Virus record (IMG/VR): IMGVR_UViG_3300005915_000040 | Coordinates: 1-41,780 of that record | Direction: 5' to 3' (one strand) | Length of the DNA stretch: 41,780 nucleotides | Source of the DNA: a virus | Shown here: piece by piece, positions 6,604-15,396 of the stretch | How positions within the stretch are numbered: position 1 is the stretch's first letter | Layout: each line of letters begins with the position of its first letter | Notes under the pieces: generated by a model | Told to the model about the DNA's origin: nothing | Database searches by the model: none | What the model saw: only the letters and a program-made list of their open reading frames with translations | Made by a program: the position numbers and the translations under genes

Positions 6604-8943
6604 ATGTTTAAAAGATCGATCATACTTTCCTTAGTGCTCTGTAGTGTGTGCGTAGCTGATATAGCATACCGCGGAAAAATAACTGCTGATGAGTTAAAAG
6701 CTAAAGTAGCGACGATCAATACTTTAACAGGTGACGCTATTGGTAAAAATGTGCAAGCTTGGGACGATAATCTTGATGATATCGCAGCGTTAATTCCTAT
6801 TAACGGTATCATTATGGTGGGGGATGGTACTGACTGGACTACAGAAACCGGAGTATCTGTAGATGCTAACTGGGTTCCTATGATAGAAGGTACGGAATCC
6901 GATGCAGAGCGGGTAACATGGAAAGGGGATGTTAATTTAGACCACGTTTTTGACGTAAGAGATTACGGTGTTACTGGCGACGGGGTAACAGATGATGAAG
7001 TTTCTATAGAAGCAGCTATTACCGCTGCTCAGGCTGTTGATGGTACAGTGTATTTCCCATCATCCTTAACAGCTTATTATTTTACGACGTCTATATCGGT
7101 GCCTAATGATGTTACGCTGAAGTTTGAGCCTGGTGCGTGGCTCAAGGGGGATGGCACAGCAATTATAGATATAGATGGCGGACTGGTCGCAGGCCGGACT
7201 ACTATTTTTAATTATGATTCGATGACTGTAACAGGTAGCCCCAAAATTGACGCTGTTTTTCCTGAGTGGTTTGGTGTCACAACATCAGAGTCCACACCAA
7301 CCGCATCTATCGAAACTAATAACACCAGTGCAATGGCGCCTATAATCAGTTTTACAAACAACAAAAGATTAGTTGTAGAATTTGGTTGTGGTCAGTACTT
7401 TTTCAACGGCACAATAGTAGAGAACATTACAGGCGGCGGCAATAAAATACATATTAGAGGACAGGGGCCACACGAAACGCACTTTGTCTTTACTGCTCAA
7501 GCTGTTGGTGATATATTTATCGATATCGACAAAGCATCGGCAGCCATCTTCACAGATTTTCGTTCATATGAATCAGCACTAAACCAACAGGGTATATGTT
7601 TCTCTTTCGGAGAGGACACTACTGATGACGAAGTGCAACACGTTACCATGACAAACGTAGAAATCGCGTATTACGACATAGCTATTCAGCATGGCGGTGG
7701 ACTTTACGCAAATTACACTAACGTATATACGTGGAACAATGACATAGGCGTCACGTTTCCTTATGATAACGCTTCTGTGATCACTAATTGGTATAATTGC
7801 ACGCATCAATCAAATTATGAATATAATATTTACTCCACTGAGGGTGGTACGAATAACTTTTTTGGTGGCACAATTGAGACAGCAAGTGGACGCTCAACAA
7901 TTGCCGGTCTTTGGGCACAAAAAGGCTTTTTTAATTTCCATAATGTCCACTTCGAGCATAATGCTGGAAAAAATTGTATGCTTGGCTACGGTGATGGCAC
8001 ACAAACCTTATATGTGTCGTTTAACGATATGGCGTCGGCGGGTGGTGGCGCTTTTGATGTTAATGACGTCAACCAGCTTACGATAACAGGCAACTGGACT
8101 GATTCCTGGGCTGATTTTCACTATGACGGAACTGTTGAATCACTACGGGATTACCGAACAATACACACCGATACGTCCGGAAACTTAGAAGCAGGAGTCT
8201 CTGTTTTAACCGTAAAAAATGGTGGAACTATAGGCCAAGCAGCAGGGCCACTACAAACTTTCGATGACACGAATAACCTGTGGCACCTTAAGGGTGCTGA
8301 CGTAGGGATCGGTGTTACTCCAGAAACAGACTGGCGTACATCTCCAGATTTTACGGCGATACAGATCGGTGGGACAGCATCGTTGTCAGCCCAAACAACC
8401 CCTGCGGCAGGCGATAGCTACTTCATTGGCCAGAATTTTCGACATACTAATACTGGAATAGATAAGTACATAGTCGCTGATGAGGCTTCTCTGATCCAGT
8501 TTACTTCGGGAGAAATACGATTCTATAATACCGATGCAGGTGCTGCTGATGGAACTATTACTTGGGTACGGTCCGGTGATATTAAGAAAGACGGCACTTG
8601 GCAGTTAGGTAGTGATGCCTCTAATGTGACTGTGAGTAGTAACGGCGTTGTATCTTTCACTAGTACTACAATAGCGGCAGATGACGTAACGCCTGATGTT
8701 TCGACGGGCACTATTTACGTTACATCTGCCAACACAGGGGCCACAGCGATCACAGATTTAGATAACCCAGTTGTAGGATTAATCGTGCGTATTATCGGTG
8801 GTAGTGATTCAAACAGCTCTACTATCGGTGATAGCGGCAATTTTAATTTATCTGCGTCCTGGACGGCTGCACTTGATGATGTACTTATTTTATATGTTCA
8901 AGCAGATAATGATTATATCGAAATTGGGCGAGTGGATAACTAA
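6604..8943 (+). CDS. Tailspike with pectate-lyase-type beta-helix and apparent signal peptide
   Basis: A 779-residue protein preceded by GAAAGG at 6591-6596. Residues 1-20 look like a Sec signal: MFKRS, then a hydrophobic core IILSLVLCSVCVA and a likely cut before DIAYRG. From about residue 115 the motif FDVRDYGVTGDGVTDDEVSI opens a pectate-lyase-superfamily domain, and FPEWFGV near 220 is the usual second landmark. The parallel beta-helix probably continues to about 500 and would bind or cleave host surface polysaccharide. The C-terminal about 280 residues resemble trimeric fibre repeats (DTNNLWHLKGADVGIGV). Lying inside the tail operon, it is most likely a virion tailspike; the signal-like N-terminus is unusual. 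Confidence 0.78.
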   Translation: MFKRSIILSLVLCSVCVADIAYRGKITADELKAKVATINTLTGDAIGKNVQAWDDNLDDIAALIPINGIIMVGDGTDWTTETGVSVDANWVPMIEGTESDAERVTWKGDVNLDHVFDVRDYGVTGDGVTDDEVSIEAAITAAQAVDGTVYFPSSLTAYYFTTSISVPNDVTLKFEPGAWLKGDGTAIIDIDGGLVAGRTTIFNYDSMTVTGSPKIDAVFPEWFGVTTSESTPTASIETNNTSAMAPIISFTNNKRLVVEFGCGQYFFNGTIVENITGGGNKIHIRGQGPHETHFVFTAQAVGDIFIDIDKASAAIFTDFRSYESALNQQGICFSFGEDTTDDEVQHVTMTNVEIAYYDIAIQHGGGLYANYTNVYTWNNDIGVTFPYDNASVITNWYNCTHQSNYEYNIYSTEGGTNNFFGGTIETASGRSTIAGLWAQKGFFNFHNVHFEHNAGKNCMLGYGDGTQTLYVSFNDMASAGGGAFDVNDVNQLTITGNWTDSWADFHYDGTVESLRDYRTIHTDTSGNLEAGVSVLTVKNGGTIGQAAGPLQTFDDTNNLWHLKGADVGIGVTPETDWRTSPDFTAIQIGGTASLSAQTTPAAGDSYFIGQNFRHTNTGIDKYIVADEASLIQFTSGEIRFYNTDAGAADGTITWVRSGDIKKDGTWQLGSDASNVTVSSNGVVSFTSTTIAADDVTPDVSTGTIYVTSANTGATAITDLDNPVVGLIVRIIGGSDSNSSTIGDSGNFNLSASWTAALDDVLILYVQADNDYIEIGRVDN

Positions 8944-8966
8944 TATAATAATGTAAAGGACCGATG

Positions 8967-9590
8967 ATGACTGTAACGTTACCAGATAGTTTTCGGGAGA
9001 GTTTACTCAACCCGATGGATAAGAATCAGTGGTCATGGTGTGTGCAAATCGCTGTGCCGAGTGAAACTACGCAACGAATAACCGATAATAATGAGGAAGT
9101 AGACTACGGAAGTGATCTGTATAGTCCAGATGATTTACAAGTAGGTGCAAGAGATGTAAATAGTACAGGTACTATTCCAACGATCACACTTCGCACATCG
9201 GCTTTGAATTCTACAATATATACATTACTTCAAGAGACTAATGGGGCTGCGAATGCTGACATAAAGTTAATTAAAGTTAATAATGACTTCTTAAGTGAAG
9301 CTATACCGGCGTTAGAAGTTGATTATGAAAACCTGACTTCAAAGTGTGATTCGAACTGGATCTATTTCACATTAGGTGCACCGAATCCGATGCATAAGCG
9401 CATACCTTTACGGGAATTTTCTTCAAGTATTTGTCCAAATGCAGACCCAGTTCGGTTTAAAAAATCACGTTGTCGATATTCTGGTGGTGATTCCTCATGC
9501 ACTGGTACATTCGAGGACTGTTACGCTAAAGGTAACGCAGAAAATTGGGGTGCATTTTTAGGCCTTGATAATGCATCAATGGAAGTCTAA
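8967..9590 (+). CDS. Minor tail protein, lambda gpL-like, with Fe-S-type cysteines
   Basis: A 207-residue protein. Two adjacent ATGs occur at 8964 and 8967; TAAAGGA at 8954-8960 suits 8967. The C-terminal domain carries four cysteines at about 156, 169, 178 and 185 in the order CPN..., CRYSGG, CTG, CYAKGN, followed by NWGAFLG. In lambda gpL the equivalent four-cysteine domain holds an iron-sulphur cluster and the ending is a closely similar GN-FGGFPG stretch. The N-terminal two-thirds match the beta domain of gpL/DUF2163-type proteins. It sits before the K-like and J-like genes, as in lambda, and joins the baseplate hub at the tail tip. Confidence 0.75.
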   Translation: MTVTLPDSFRESLLNPMDKNQWSWCVQIAVPSETTQRITDNNEEVDYGSDLYSPDDLQVGARDVNSTGTIPTITLRTSALNSTIYTLLQETNGAANADIKLIKVNNDFLSEAIPALEVDYENLTSKCDSNWIYFTLGAPNPMHKRIPLREFSSSICPNADPVRFKKSRCRYSGGDSSCTGTFEDCYAKGNAENWGAFLGLDNASMEV

Positions 9591-9907
9591 TGTTAAACCG
9601 ATACTTAAACACTATTTTTGAACCTGAAAAAGGGATGCTCCCTTGCTGGTCATTTTGTAGATTTAGCTGTAAAACCCTCGGAATTAGTTTACCAGACTCA
9701 GTTTGGCAAATGACTAGATTTGAAAAATGTTCATTACATTCAATAGTTCTATTTCAATTTGAAGGTAATATTTGGCATACTGCTCTTATCTGGCCGGATT
9801 GCTTACACATCTTACACGCTATTGAACGACCTTCAGGAGTTTACGTTATAAAAAGTAGATTAGATAAGCGCATTTTAAAATACGTAAAAGGCTATTATGT
9901 CTGTTAG
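9590..9907 (+). CDS. Small NlpC/P60-like tail tip protein (gpK-like)
   Basis: A 105-residue protein starting at a TAATG overlap. MLPCWSFCRFSCKTLGI places Cys19 on the helix that carries the nucleophile in NlpC/P60 cysteine peptidases. IWHTALIWPDCLHILHA supplies His63 and His76 at the usual positions of the catalytic His and third polar residue. Lambda gpK has an additional JAMM domain; here only the NlpC/P60-like part remains. It may cut peptidoglycan cross-links during entry or act as a structural tip subunit. It overlaps the J-like gene by 11 bases. The domain assignment is by motif spacing only. Confidence 0.62.
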   Translation: MLNRYLNTIFEPEKGMLPCWSFCRFSCKTLGISLPDSVWQMTRFEKCSLHSIVLFQFEGNIWHTALIWPDCLHILHAIERPSGVYVIKSRLDKRILKYVKGYYVC

Positions 9908-12900
9908 TACAAAACCAAAAAGAGTTGAAATAATTGTGTATAAGGACACAGCCGATAAGCCTTTATTCGCTGATTATTTCGTGCGACCTTATCGGCGTGA
10001 AACGCTACACGCTGTCTGTAGTAATTACGCGGAGAATTTAGGTTCAAAAGAGATTCTAGTAAATCGTGAGGTAGTTGCCCATGACCTATTACTTAGTACT
10101 AATGTTATTCCAGGCGATAAGATTGAAATAACTCCAAGACCTGGATTCATATTTCAAGCTATTGGGTGGATAGCATCAACCATTTGGGCATCAGCGCCCT
10201 CACTTCTGCTATCTATGGCTTTTAGTTATCTTGGAGGTATGCTATTCCAGCAGAACTTACCAGAAAGTGACGGGAAACAAGGAACAGGCGAGCAGTCTTT
10301 TGGATTTGATACTGCGAATACTCAGGTTGAAGGTATACCGATAGCTGAAGAGTACGGCGAAAATATTCGATATGGTAACATTGCTTCAAGATGGACTAAT
10401 ATCGATGAGAATGGTGACGAGCAACTGTACTTAAAGATTGTTCATTGTGAAGGACCTACAAGTGGTGTAGACTTACAGAAAGTTTATATAAATAACCAAC
10501 CTGTAGGTAATTTTGCTGATGTAACTGTTACACAGAATTTAGGTACAGATGATCAAACCGCAATGGCGGGGTTTGAAGTTGATAAAGTTGAGATACGAGA
10601 TAACGCAGAGATTACGAGTGCTGATGGCGCTCAGACTTTTAACTTACCACGAAGTGGGTTTGATGAGATAGAATTCACATTAGGTTTTGATCGTGGAATT
10701 TATCACTACGATAAAACCGGTGATCAAGAATCTAGTTACGTCGGTGCTAAGGTTGAGATCGCTGTTGTAGGCAGTGGGTCTTGGACCACGTTAGTTAATG
10801 AAAATGTAATACGAAACCAACTCGCTCCGTATTATAAAGAATATTCCACTGAAGATTCTTCGATATCCTTTACTATAAATAGATCTTCACACTATCAGTT
10901 ACGAGTAACGAAGACTAGCACTGATCGAAATAAATCAAGATACGGTGACGAGGTAAGACTTAGATCTTATCGTGGCGTAATTGACGTAGCGTTTAATCAT
11001 CCTGGTATCGCGATGATTGGCATTATCGCTAAAGCTTCAGATAGGTTACAGGGCGCCGTACAAGTTAAGTGTGTAAGAGAAGGAAAGATTCTCAGAGTAT
11101 ATAATGGAACTTCTTGGAATTGGGAATACAGTAATCTAAGAGCATGGGTAGTATACAACATGCTAACTCAACCAAGCGTAACTGGTAATGGTAGTTCAAT
11201 AGCGTACGATGTTGAGTTTTATGAGTTGTTCCAGCCTTCATCTATGAACACCGCATTCTTTTATGAATGGGCACAGTTATGTGCTACTCTAGTAGATGAT
11301 GGTGACGGAGGAACGACAGAGATATTACCTTGTAATATCATGATTAATCAAAGTTCTGAACTATGGAAAACTTGTTTTCAAATAGCGTCAATTGGGCGTG
11401 CAAGATTATATTGGGATGGGCTAGAACTTACTGGTTGGCTTGATCAAGCTTGGGACGGTGATTATGAAATTATAACCGACCAAAACATATTAGCAGACTC
11501 TTGGCTTCAAGAATGGACTCAGCCAATAAATAGAGCTGGTACATGCGTCATAGATTATGAAGACGCTGATCGTGGGTATAAGCGTATCAAGTGGCCTATC
11601 AGTAATTCTAGTGCAGGTAACTACACAAACAAAATTGATATAATGGGATTAGGAATTAAGAAGCGGGCTTTAGCTACCAGAGTAGCAGCTTTCGCTTTAG
11701 GTCGTAATCAGCTTATTAATGAGTTTAATACTTTTGCGATGTATAAAGATGCTTTACTCTACGAGTTAGGAGGTGTTTATAAAATACAACGGACAAAGCC
11801 TAACTGGGGCAAAAGTTACCTTGTGTTAGAATCAGATGATTCATCCGGTAGTGAACTTACGTTAGATCGAGATGCTAGTACTGATGATATTGGAAATAAA
11901 ATTTATATTCGATCTTATGTTCCAAGTTCTGGTCAAGTATTAACTCATGATTACACTATCACAGGCATCACTGGCCCTTTAATTAGCATTGCACCTGCAA
12001 GCTTAAGTTATGATGTGAGCTACCGAGACATCGTAACTATCGGGGCTGAGACCGACTTCGTAATACGTAGGATTATTAATAAACAATGGAATTCAGATCA
12101 TACTTATACTATTGCTGTTGAGAATTACGCTCCTGATTTATTCGATATCGATAGCGTAGCACCAACAGTTGACTACCCGGAGTACACTCCTGCACACACT
12201 GAAAATAAGCTCGCTGAGCCTTCATCATTATTTAATGTTCAAACAATGATCGCTAACGCGTTACCTCAACAGCCATCAAGTGACATCCCATGGACTAGCA
12301 ATTTAACTTGGGACCATACGGGTAGTAGTGGAACAGCGACCTGGGAAGCTACTGATGGAACTAACCCTATTTATTTTAGGTTTAAAGATACAACTTATAA
12401 CATCACAGCTGATTCAACAGATAAGGAATTTATTTATTGGGACCCAGACTTTACAACTATTTTCAGAACAACGGATGATATTAACGAAGCAATAGCATCC
12501 GGTAACTGGTTGATGGCAGTTAATGATAATGATAATGGTGTTGTTCATCCAGCGAATGGAATGCAACTAATTCATGCTGGTGTTTTATTAGCAGGTACGA
12601 TACGCGCTAGTGCGTATGCAGAGTTGCGACAAACAATGGCTTGGAATGGTAACGATTCGGGAGATGCTGCACACCCAGTAACTTTAGATTTTAAAATTCC
12701 ATCAGAAACTACAGATATAATTTCTGTAAAGTTATCATTTAAAATAAGGGACTTTAGGGCGTATTCTACTTCTGATGCAGAAGAAGCTTCTTTAACTATG
12801 CAGTCGTTTGCAGGACCCGTATTAACTGTTAGTACAAACATATCTGGTTTAACCAGTTATGCTGCACCAAATAATCCACATAATCACAGTATCGCAAGTT

Positions 12901-13187
12901 CACATACGCATCCAACTACTGACCTTGGACACACACACATAATGCTGGCGCATACACATGGCTTAGTGTTTGGAATTTACGAAGAATCAAACTCCATAAC
13001 GTTGCATTATAACGTTGATGACGGCAGTGGATACGGTTCATCGTCTGGAGATTATACAGGCGATCAAATTGATATTGATATTACAAGTTTAATTTCTGGC
13101 ACCGGATGGAAGTCAGTACGGTTTACGGTTGATGACCTCTGTCGTATTACCGCAATTGTTGAAGTTAAAGTAGATATTACAGCGTAG
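9897..13187 (+). CDS. Tail tip / host-specificity protein J-like, with fused I-like N-terminal domain
   Basis: A 1,096-residue protein. Residues 1-85 form a small beta-grasp-like domain (EILVNREVVAHDLLLS, PGDKIEITPRPG), and about 88-116 are hydrophobic (IWASAPSLLLSMAFSYLGGM). In lambda the corresponding parts are encoded by gene I, so I and J appear fused. The middle contains J-type tip features (YGENIRYGNIASRW, LYLKIVHCEGPTSGVDL), fibronectin-like segments and a wedge region. The C-terminus, about 993-1021, has five His-x-His pairs (HNH, HTH repeatedly), a metal-binding pattern found in phage receptor-binding fibres. AAAAGG precedes the ATG. It determines adsorption and would be the last tail gene. 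Confidence 0.85.
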   Translation: MSVSTKPKRVEIIVYKDTADKPLFADYFVRPYRRETLHAVCSNYAENLGSKEILVNREVVAHDLLLSTNVIPGDKIEITPRPGFIFQAIGWIASTIWASAPSLLLSMAFSYLGGMLFQQNLPESDGKQGTGEQSFGFDTANTQVEGIPIAEEYGENIRYGNIASRWTNIDENGDEQLYLKIVHCEGPTSGVDLQKVYINNQPVGNFADVTVTQNLGTDDQTAMAGFEVDKVEIRDNAEITSADGAQTFNLPRSGFDEIEFTLGFDRGIYHYDKTGDQESSYVGAKVEIAVVGSGSWTTLVNENVIRNQLAPYYKEYSTEDSSISFTINRSSHYQLRVTKTSTDRNKSRYGDEVRLRSYRGVIDVAFNHPGIAMIGIIAKASDRLQGAVQVKCVREGKILRVYNGTSWNWEYSNLRAWVVYNMLTQPSVTGNGSSIAYDVEFYELFQPSSMNTAFFYEWAQLCATLVDDGDGGTTEILPCNIMINQSSELWKTCFQIASIGRARLYWDGLELTGWLDQAWDGDYEIITDQNILADSWLQEWTQPINRAGTCVIDYEDADRGYKRIKWPISNSSAGNYTNKIDIMGLGIKKRALATRVAAFALGRNQLINEFNTFAMYKDALLYELGGVYKIQRTKPNWGKSYLVLESDDSSGSELTLDRDASTDDIGNKIYIRSYVPSSGQVLTHDYTITGITGPLISIAPASLSYDVSYRDIVTIGAETDFVIRRIINKQWNSDHTYTIAVENYAPDLFDIDSVAPTVDYPEYTPAHTENKLAEPSSLFNVQTMIANALPQQPSSDIPWTSNLTWDHTGSSGTATWEATDGTNPIYFRFKDTTYNITADSTDKEFIYWDPDFTTIFRTTDDINEAIASGNWLMAVNDNDNGVVHPANGMQLIHAGVLLAGTIRASAYAELRQTMAWNGNDSGDAAHPVTLDFKIPSETTDIISVKLSFKIRDFRAYSTSDAEEASLTMQSFAGPVLTVSTNISGLTSYAAPNNPHNHSIASSHTHPTTDLGHTHIMLAHTHGLVFGIYEESNSITLHYNVDDGSGYGSSSGDYTGDQIDIDITSLISGTGWKSVRFTVDDLCRITAIVEVKVDITA

Positions 13188-13193
13188 GGTACT

Positions 13194-13310
13194 ATGGATG
13201 TTTTAATTTATCTATTAACTGAGGGCGCTTTAGCGTCATATTACAATTTTTTAGAAATACCTATTTGGAGTGTTTCTGATTTAATTTTCAAATCATTACA
13301 TCTTCTATAA
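13194..13310 (+). CDS. Small 38-residue protein after J
   Basis: A short ORF starting seven bases after the J stop, with TAGGG at about 13186-13190 as a possible ribosome binding site. The product MDVLIYLLTEGALASYYNFL...HLL is hydrophobic with several aromatics, and ends at TAA 13308-13310. I cannot name it. Tiny hydrophobic proteins at the end of tail modules sometimes are tail-fibre accessory or membrane peptides. It could also be chance. Confidence 0.35.
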   Translation: MDVLIYLLTEGALASYYNFLEIPIWSVSDLIFKSLHLL

Positions 13311-13318
13311 TATAACTC

Positions 13319-13347
13319 TAAGTCGTTACAGGTAAAGTACTTATAAT
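13319..13347 (+). promoter_or_regulatory. 29-bp dyad-symmetric repeat, copy 1
   Basis: First of four alignable 29-bp elements with arms TAAGT and ACTTA flanking a 15-base centre, here CGTTACAGGTAAAGT. It is paired with copy 2, exactly 50 bp downstream. Candidate operator for a dimeric repressor or activator, or a processed RNA hairpin. Confidence 0.6.
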
Positions 13348-13368
13348 CAATGAAGTAGTGCCTGAGCA

Positions 13369-13397
13369 TAAGTCGTTATAAACAAAGGACTTATGAT
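13369..13397 (+). promoter_or_regulatory. 29-bp dyad-symmetric repeat, copy 2
   Basis: Second copy. The arms are longest here: CATAAGTC and GACTTATG form a perfect 8-bp inverted repeat starting at 13368. The conserved positions match copies at 32253 and 32292. Lies upstream of the sugar-modification cassette. Confidence 0.62.
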
Positions 13398-13416
13398 AGG
13401 ACACAGGATCGATTCT

Positions 13417-13444
13417 AAGGCTCTTAAGCCTTCTAGTGTATAAT
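13417..13444 (+). promoter_or_regulatory. Hairpin followed by TATAAT, possible promoter region
   Basis: AAGGCT-CTTA-AGCCTT forms a 6-bp stem at 13417-13432, and TATAAT follows at 13439-13444. No good -35 lies 17 bases upstream of this -10 candidate, and no T-run follows the hairpin. It may be an activator-dependent promoter of the cassette that starts at 13540. The rest of 13311-13539 holds the two dyad repeats and nothing else I can support. Confidence 0.35.
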
Positions 13445-13539
13445 CAATCAAATAACAGTATAAAGTGCCTTAGAGTATAAGTAGTGGCCTGTGGTAAGGT
13501 ATTAGAGTAGTATTTAAATAACGATTGGAGATTCGCATC

Positions 13540-14175
13540 ATGTACAACGAGATTTATCTGATAGGTGGGGGAGCAAGTCTTCGTGGATTCGATTTTTCTA
13601 CGCTTCAGCACAAGACTACAATCGCGGTAAACATGGCGGCGCTTGACGTTCCTTCCCCTACGTTTTCAATCACCGCTGATTCTACAATTCTTAAGCGCAT
13701 ACAAGAAGGAGAATTTACCGGGATAAAAACTACATGGGTATTAGTTACTAATCCTGATCATTGTACAATGAAGTTTCGTGATGGTGTGTTTAAAAATATT
13801 CACAACGGATACGTGTACAATCCCTTTGTAGTTAATATGATTATAAGAAATGCAGGCGTTGAAGGCTTAGGATTTTCGTTTAGTGATTTTAGAACTGGAT
13901 ACAACAGTGGTTACTGTGCGATGCAGTTAGCAATACTTTTAAAGTATGATGTTATCCACCTGCTTGGTTATGATTTTACACGCACTGACAAAAAGTGCCA
14001 CTATCATAACAGATATAAGCATGGGATTAGCGAACAGAATTTTAATAAGTACTTAATGTGTTTCATTGAAGCAATTAATGTTTTAAAAAATCATACACAC
14101 ATTAAAGTAATATCACACTCTAAAATAAGTGTATTAAATAACCATATCGAATATCAACCATGGGTTACATTATGA
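13540..14175 (+). CDS. DUF115 / sialyltransferase-like glycosyltransferase
   Basis: A 211-residue protein starting MYNEIYLIGGGASLRGF; TGGAG at 13526-13530 supports the ATG at 13540 rather than an in-frame TTG at 13525. The Gly-rich N-terminal loop and the motif TGYNSGYCAMQLAILLKYDV followed by IHLLGYDF match the fold of DUF115 (MptE/motility-accessory) and alpha-2,3-sialyltransferase-like proteins, where SGxxA and GxDF are the landmarks. It likely transfers or senses a nucleotide-linked sugar. It is the first gene of a tightly overlapping cassette (ATGA junction with the next). Exact donor and acceptor cannot be told. Confidence 0.6.
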   Translation: MYNEIYLIGGGASLRGFDFSTLQHKTTIAVNMAALDVPSPTFSITADSTILKRIQEGEFTGIKTTWVLVTNPDHCTMKFRDGVFKNIHNGYVYNPFVVNMIIRNAGVEGLGFSFSDFRTGYNSGYCAMQLAILLKYDVIHLLGYDFTRTDKKCHYHNRYKHGISEQNFNKYLMCFIEAINVLKNHTHIKVISHSKISVLNNHIEYQPWVTL

Positions 14176-14717
14176 ATAAAAAGCTATCAATTTTGATTTG
14201 TTCTCTTGTAGAGCGTAAAGAACTGCTAACTAGGTTGCTTAAATGCTTAGAGAAACAGGTAACTGATGAAGTTGAAATCATTACAGAGATCGATAACCAT
14301 AAAATAACTACCGGACACAAAAGGAATAATTTAATAGTAAGAGCTATAGGTGAGTATGTAGCTTTTATAGATGATGATGATTTAGTCTCTGATGATTATG
14401 TTGAAAAAGTTTTGAGTGCTATCGAACTAAACAAAGACTGCTGTAGCTTACAAGGTGAGATCACAATGACACGGGGTACAAAAAAACTAAAGCGAGTGTT
14501 TAAACACTCATTAATGTTTAAAGAATGGTATGAGAAGGAACGAGTATACTACCGTTCACCGAATCATCTTAATGCTATTAAGAAGTCTATCGTTGAGCAA
14601 GTACCTTATAAAAATATAACTATAGGTGAGGACAAGGATTTTTCTGAGCGTGTTTTACCATTGATTAAAAGTGAAGCGTTGATTCAAGGAATAATATACT
14701 ATTACTTTGCGAGCTGA
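14172..14717 (+). CDS. GT2-type glycosyltransferase
   Basis: A 181-residue GT-A-fold enzyme. KLSILICSLVERKELLTRLL is the nucleotide-binding first strand and helix; FIDDDDLVSDDYVEKV near residues 65-80 holds the metal-binding Asp cluster (DxD equivalent); IGEDKDFSERVLP near the end fits the acceptor-side ED motif of family 2. I choose the ATG at 14172 because it overlaps the upstream TGA (ATGA), although an in-frame ATG at 14160 also exists. The protein is shorter than typical GT2 enzymes (220-300 residues) but seems to contain the whole catalytic core. Confidence 0.7.
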   Translation: MNKKLSILICSLVERKELLTRLLKCLEKQVTDEVEIITEIDNHKITTGHKRNNLIVRAIGEYVAFIDDDDLVSDDYVEKVLSAIELNKDCCSLQGEITMTRGTKKLKRVFKHSLMFKEWYEKERVYYRSPNHLNAIKKSIVEQVPYKNITIGEDKDFSERVLPLIKSEALIQGIIYYYFAS

Positions 14718-14718
14718 T

Positions 14719-15396
14719 ATGAAGATTCTATTTAAGTATCCTACAAGATCAAGACCAGAATGGTTTATAAAAACGCTCGGACTATACTACGCGCGTGTTA
14801 GTGATAAATGTAACTTCGAGTTTGTAGTTACTTTAAATGACGATGATGAATCTATGAAACAGATGCGTGTTGTTTCGTTAATGAAATCAATAACTAATTT
14901 AAACTTTTACTACGGAGATCATCAAGATAAAATCGATGCGTGTAACGCTGATGTTGATAAGTGTAAAGACTGGGACATTTTGATTCTAGTGTCTGACGAT
15001 ATGATCCCAAACAAGCAAGATTTTGATTTAGATATAGTTAAACTAATGCAAGATCACTTTCCAGACACTGACGGGGCTATTCATCTTAATGATGGTAAGT
15101 TTGGAAAAAACCGAACTATAACTTTGTCTATAATCGGTCGAAAGTTGTATGAGCGATTCAATTATGTTTATCATCCAAGTTATAGAAGCTTTTACTGTGA
15201 TAATGAATTCACTGATGTAGTTAAAGCTTTAGGAAAATGCTATTATGATAACCGTGTGCTTATACATCATGATTGGTGCGGAGGCCCTAACTCAAAAGAC
15301 GCGCTGTACCGTCGTAATTCAGCAATGGGTGATCCTGATAAACAAACGTACTTGACCAGAAAAGCAGCTGGATTTCCAATGGAGATAATGATATGA
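14719..15396 (+). CDS. Glycosyltransferase-like protein (GT-A fold)
   Basis: A 225-residue protein starting MKILFKYPTRSRPEWF. The ATG at 14719 immediately follows the upstream TGA; an in-frame TTG at 14707 is less likely. The opening KYPTRSRP and FEFVVTLNDDDESM fit a GT-A nucleotide-sugar site, and ILILVSDDMIPN near residue 95 supplies a second Asp pair in the place of DxD. DGAIHLNDGKFG and the later WCGGPNSKDALY look like acceptor-side elements. Similar proteins occur in phage and bacterial polysaccharide clusters. Specificity unknown. It overlaps the next gene by ATGA. Confidence 0.58.
   Translation: MKILFKYPTRSRPEWFIKTLGLYYARVSDKCNFEFVVTLNDDDESMKQMRVVSLMKSITNLNFYYGDHQDKIDACNADVDKCKDWDILILVSDDMIPNKQDFDLDIVKLMQDHFPDTDGAIHLNDGKFGKNRTITLSIIGRKLYERFNYVYHPSYRSFYCDNEFTDVVKALGKCYYDNRVLIHHDWCGGPNSKDALYRRNSAMGDPDKQTYLTRKAAGFPMEIMI

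Noticed and set aside
13417-13432. Terminator after the tail module
   Set aside because: The hairpin has only 6 bp and no T run follows. No convincing terminator is visible between J and the sugar cassette.
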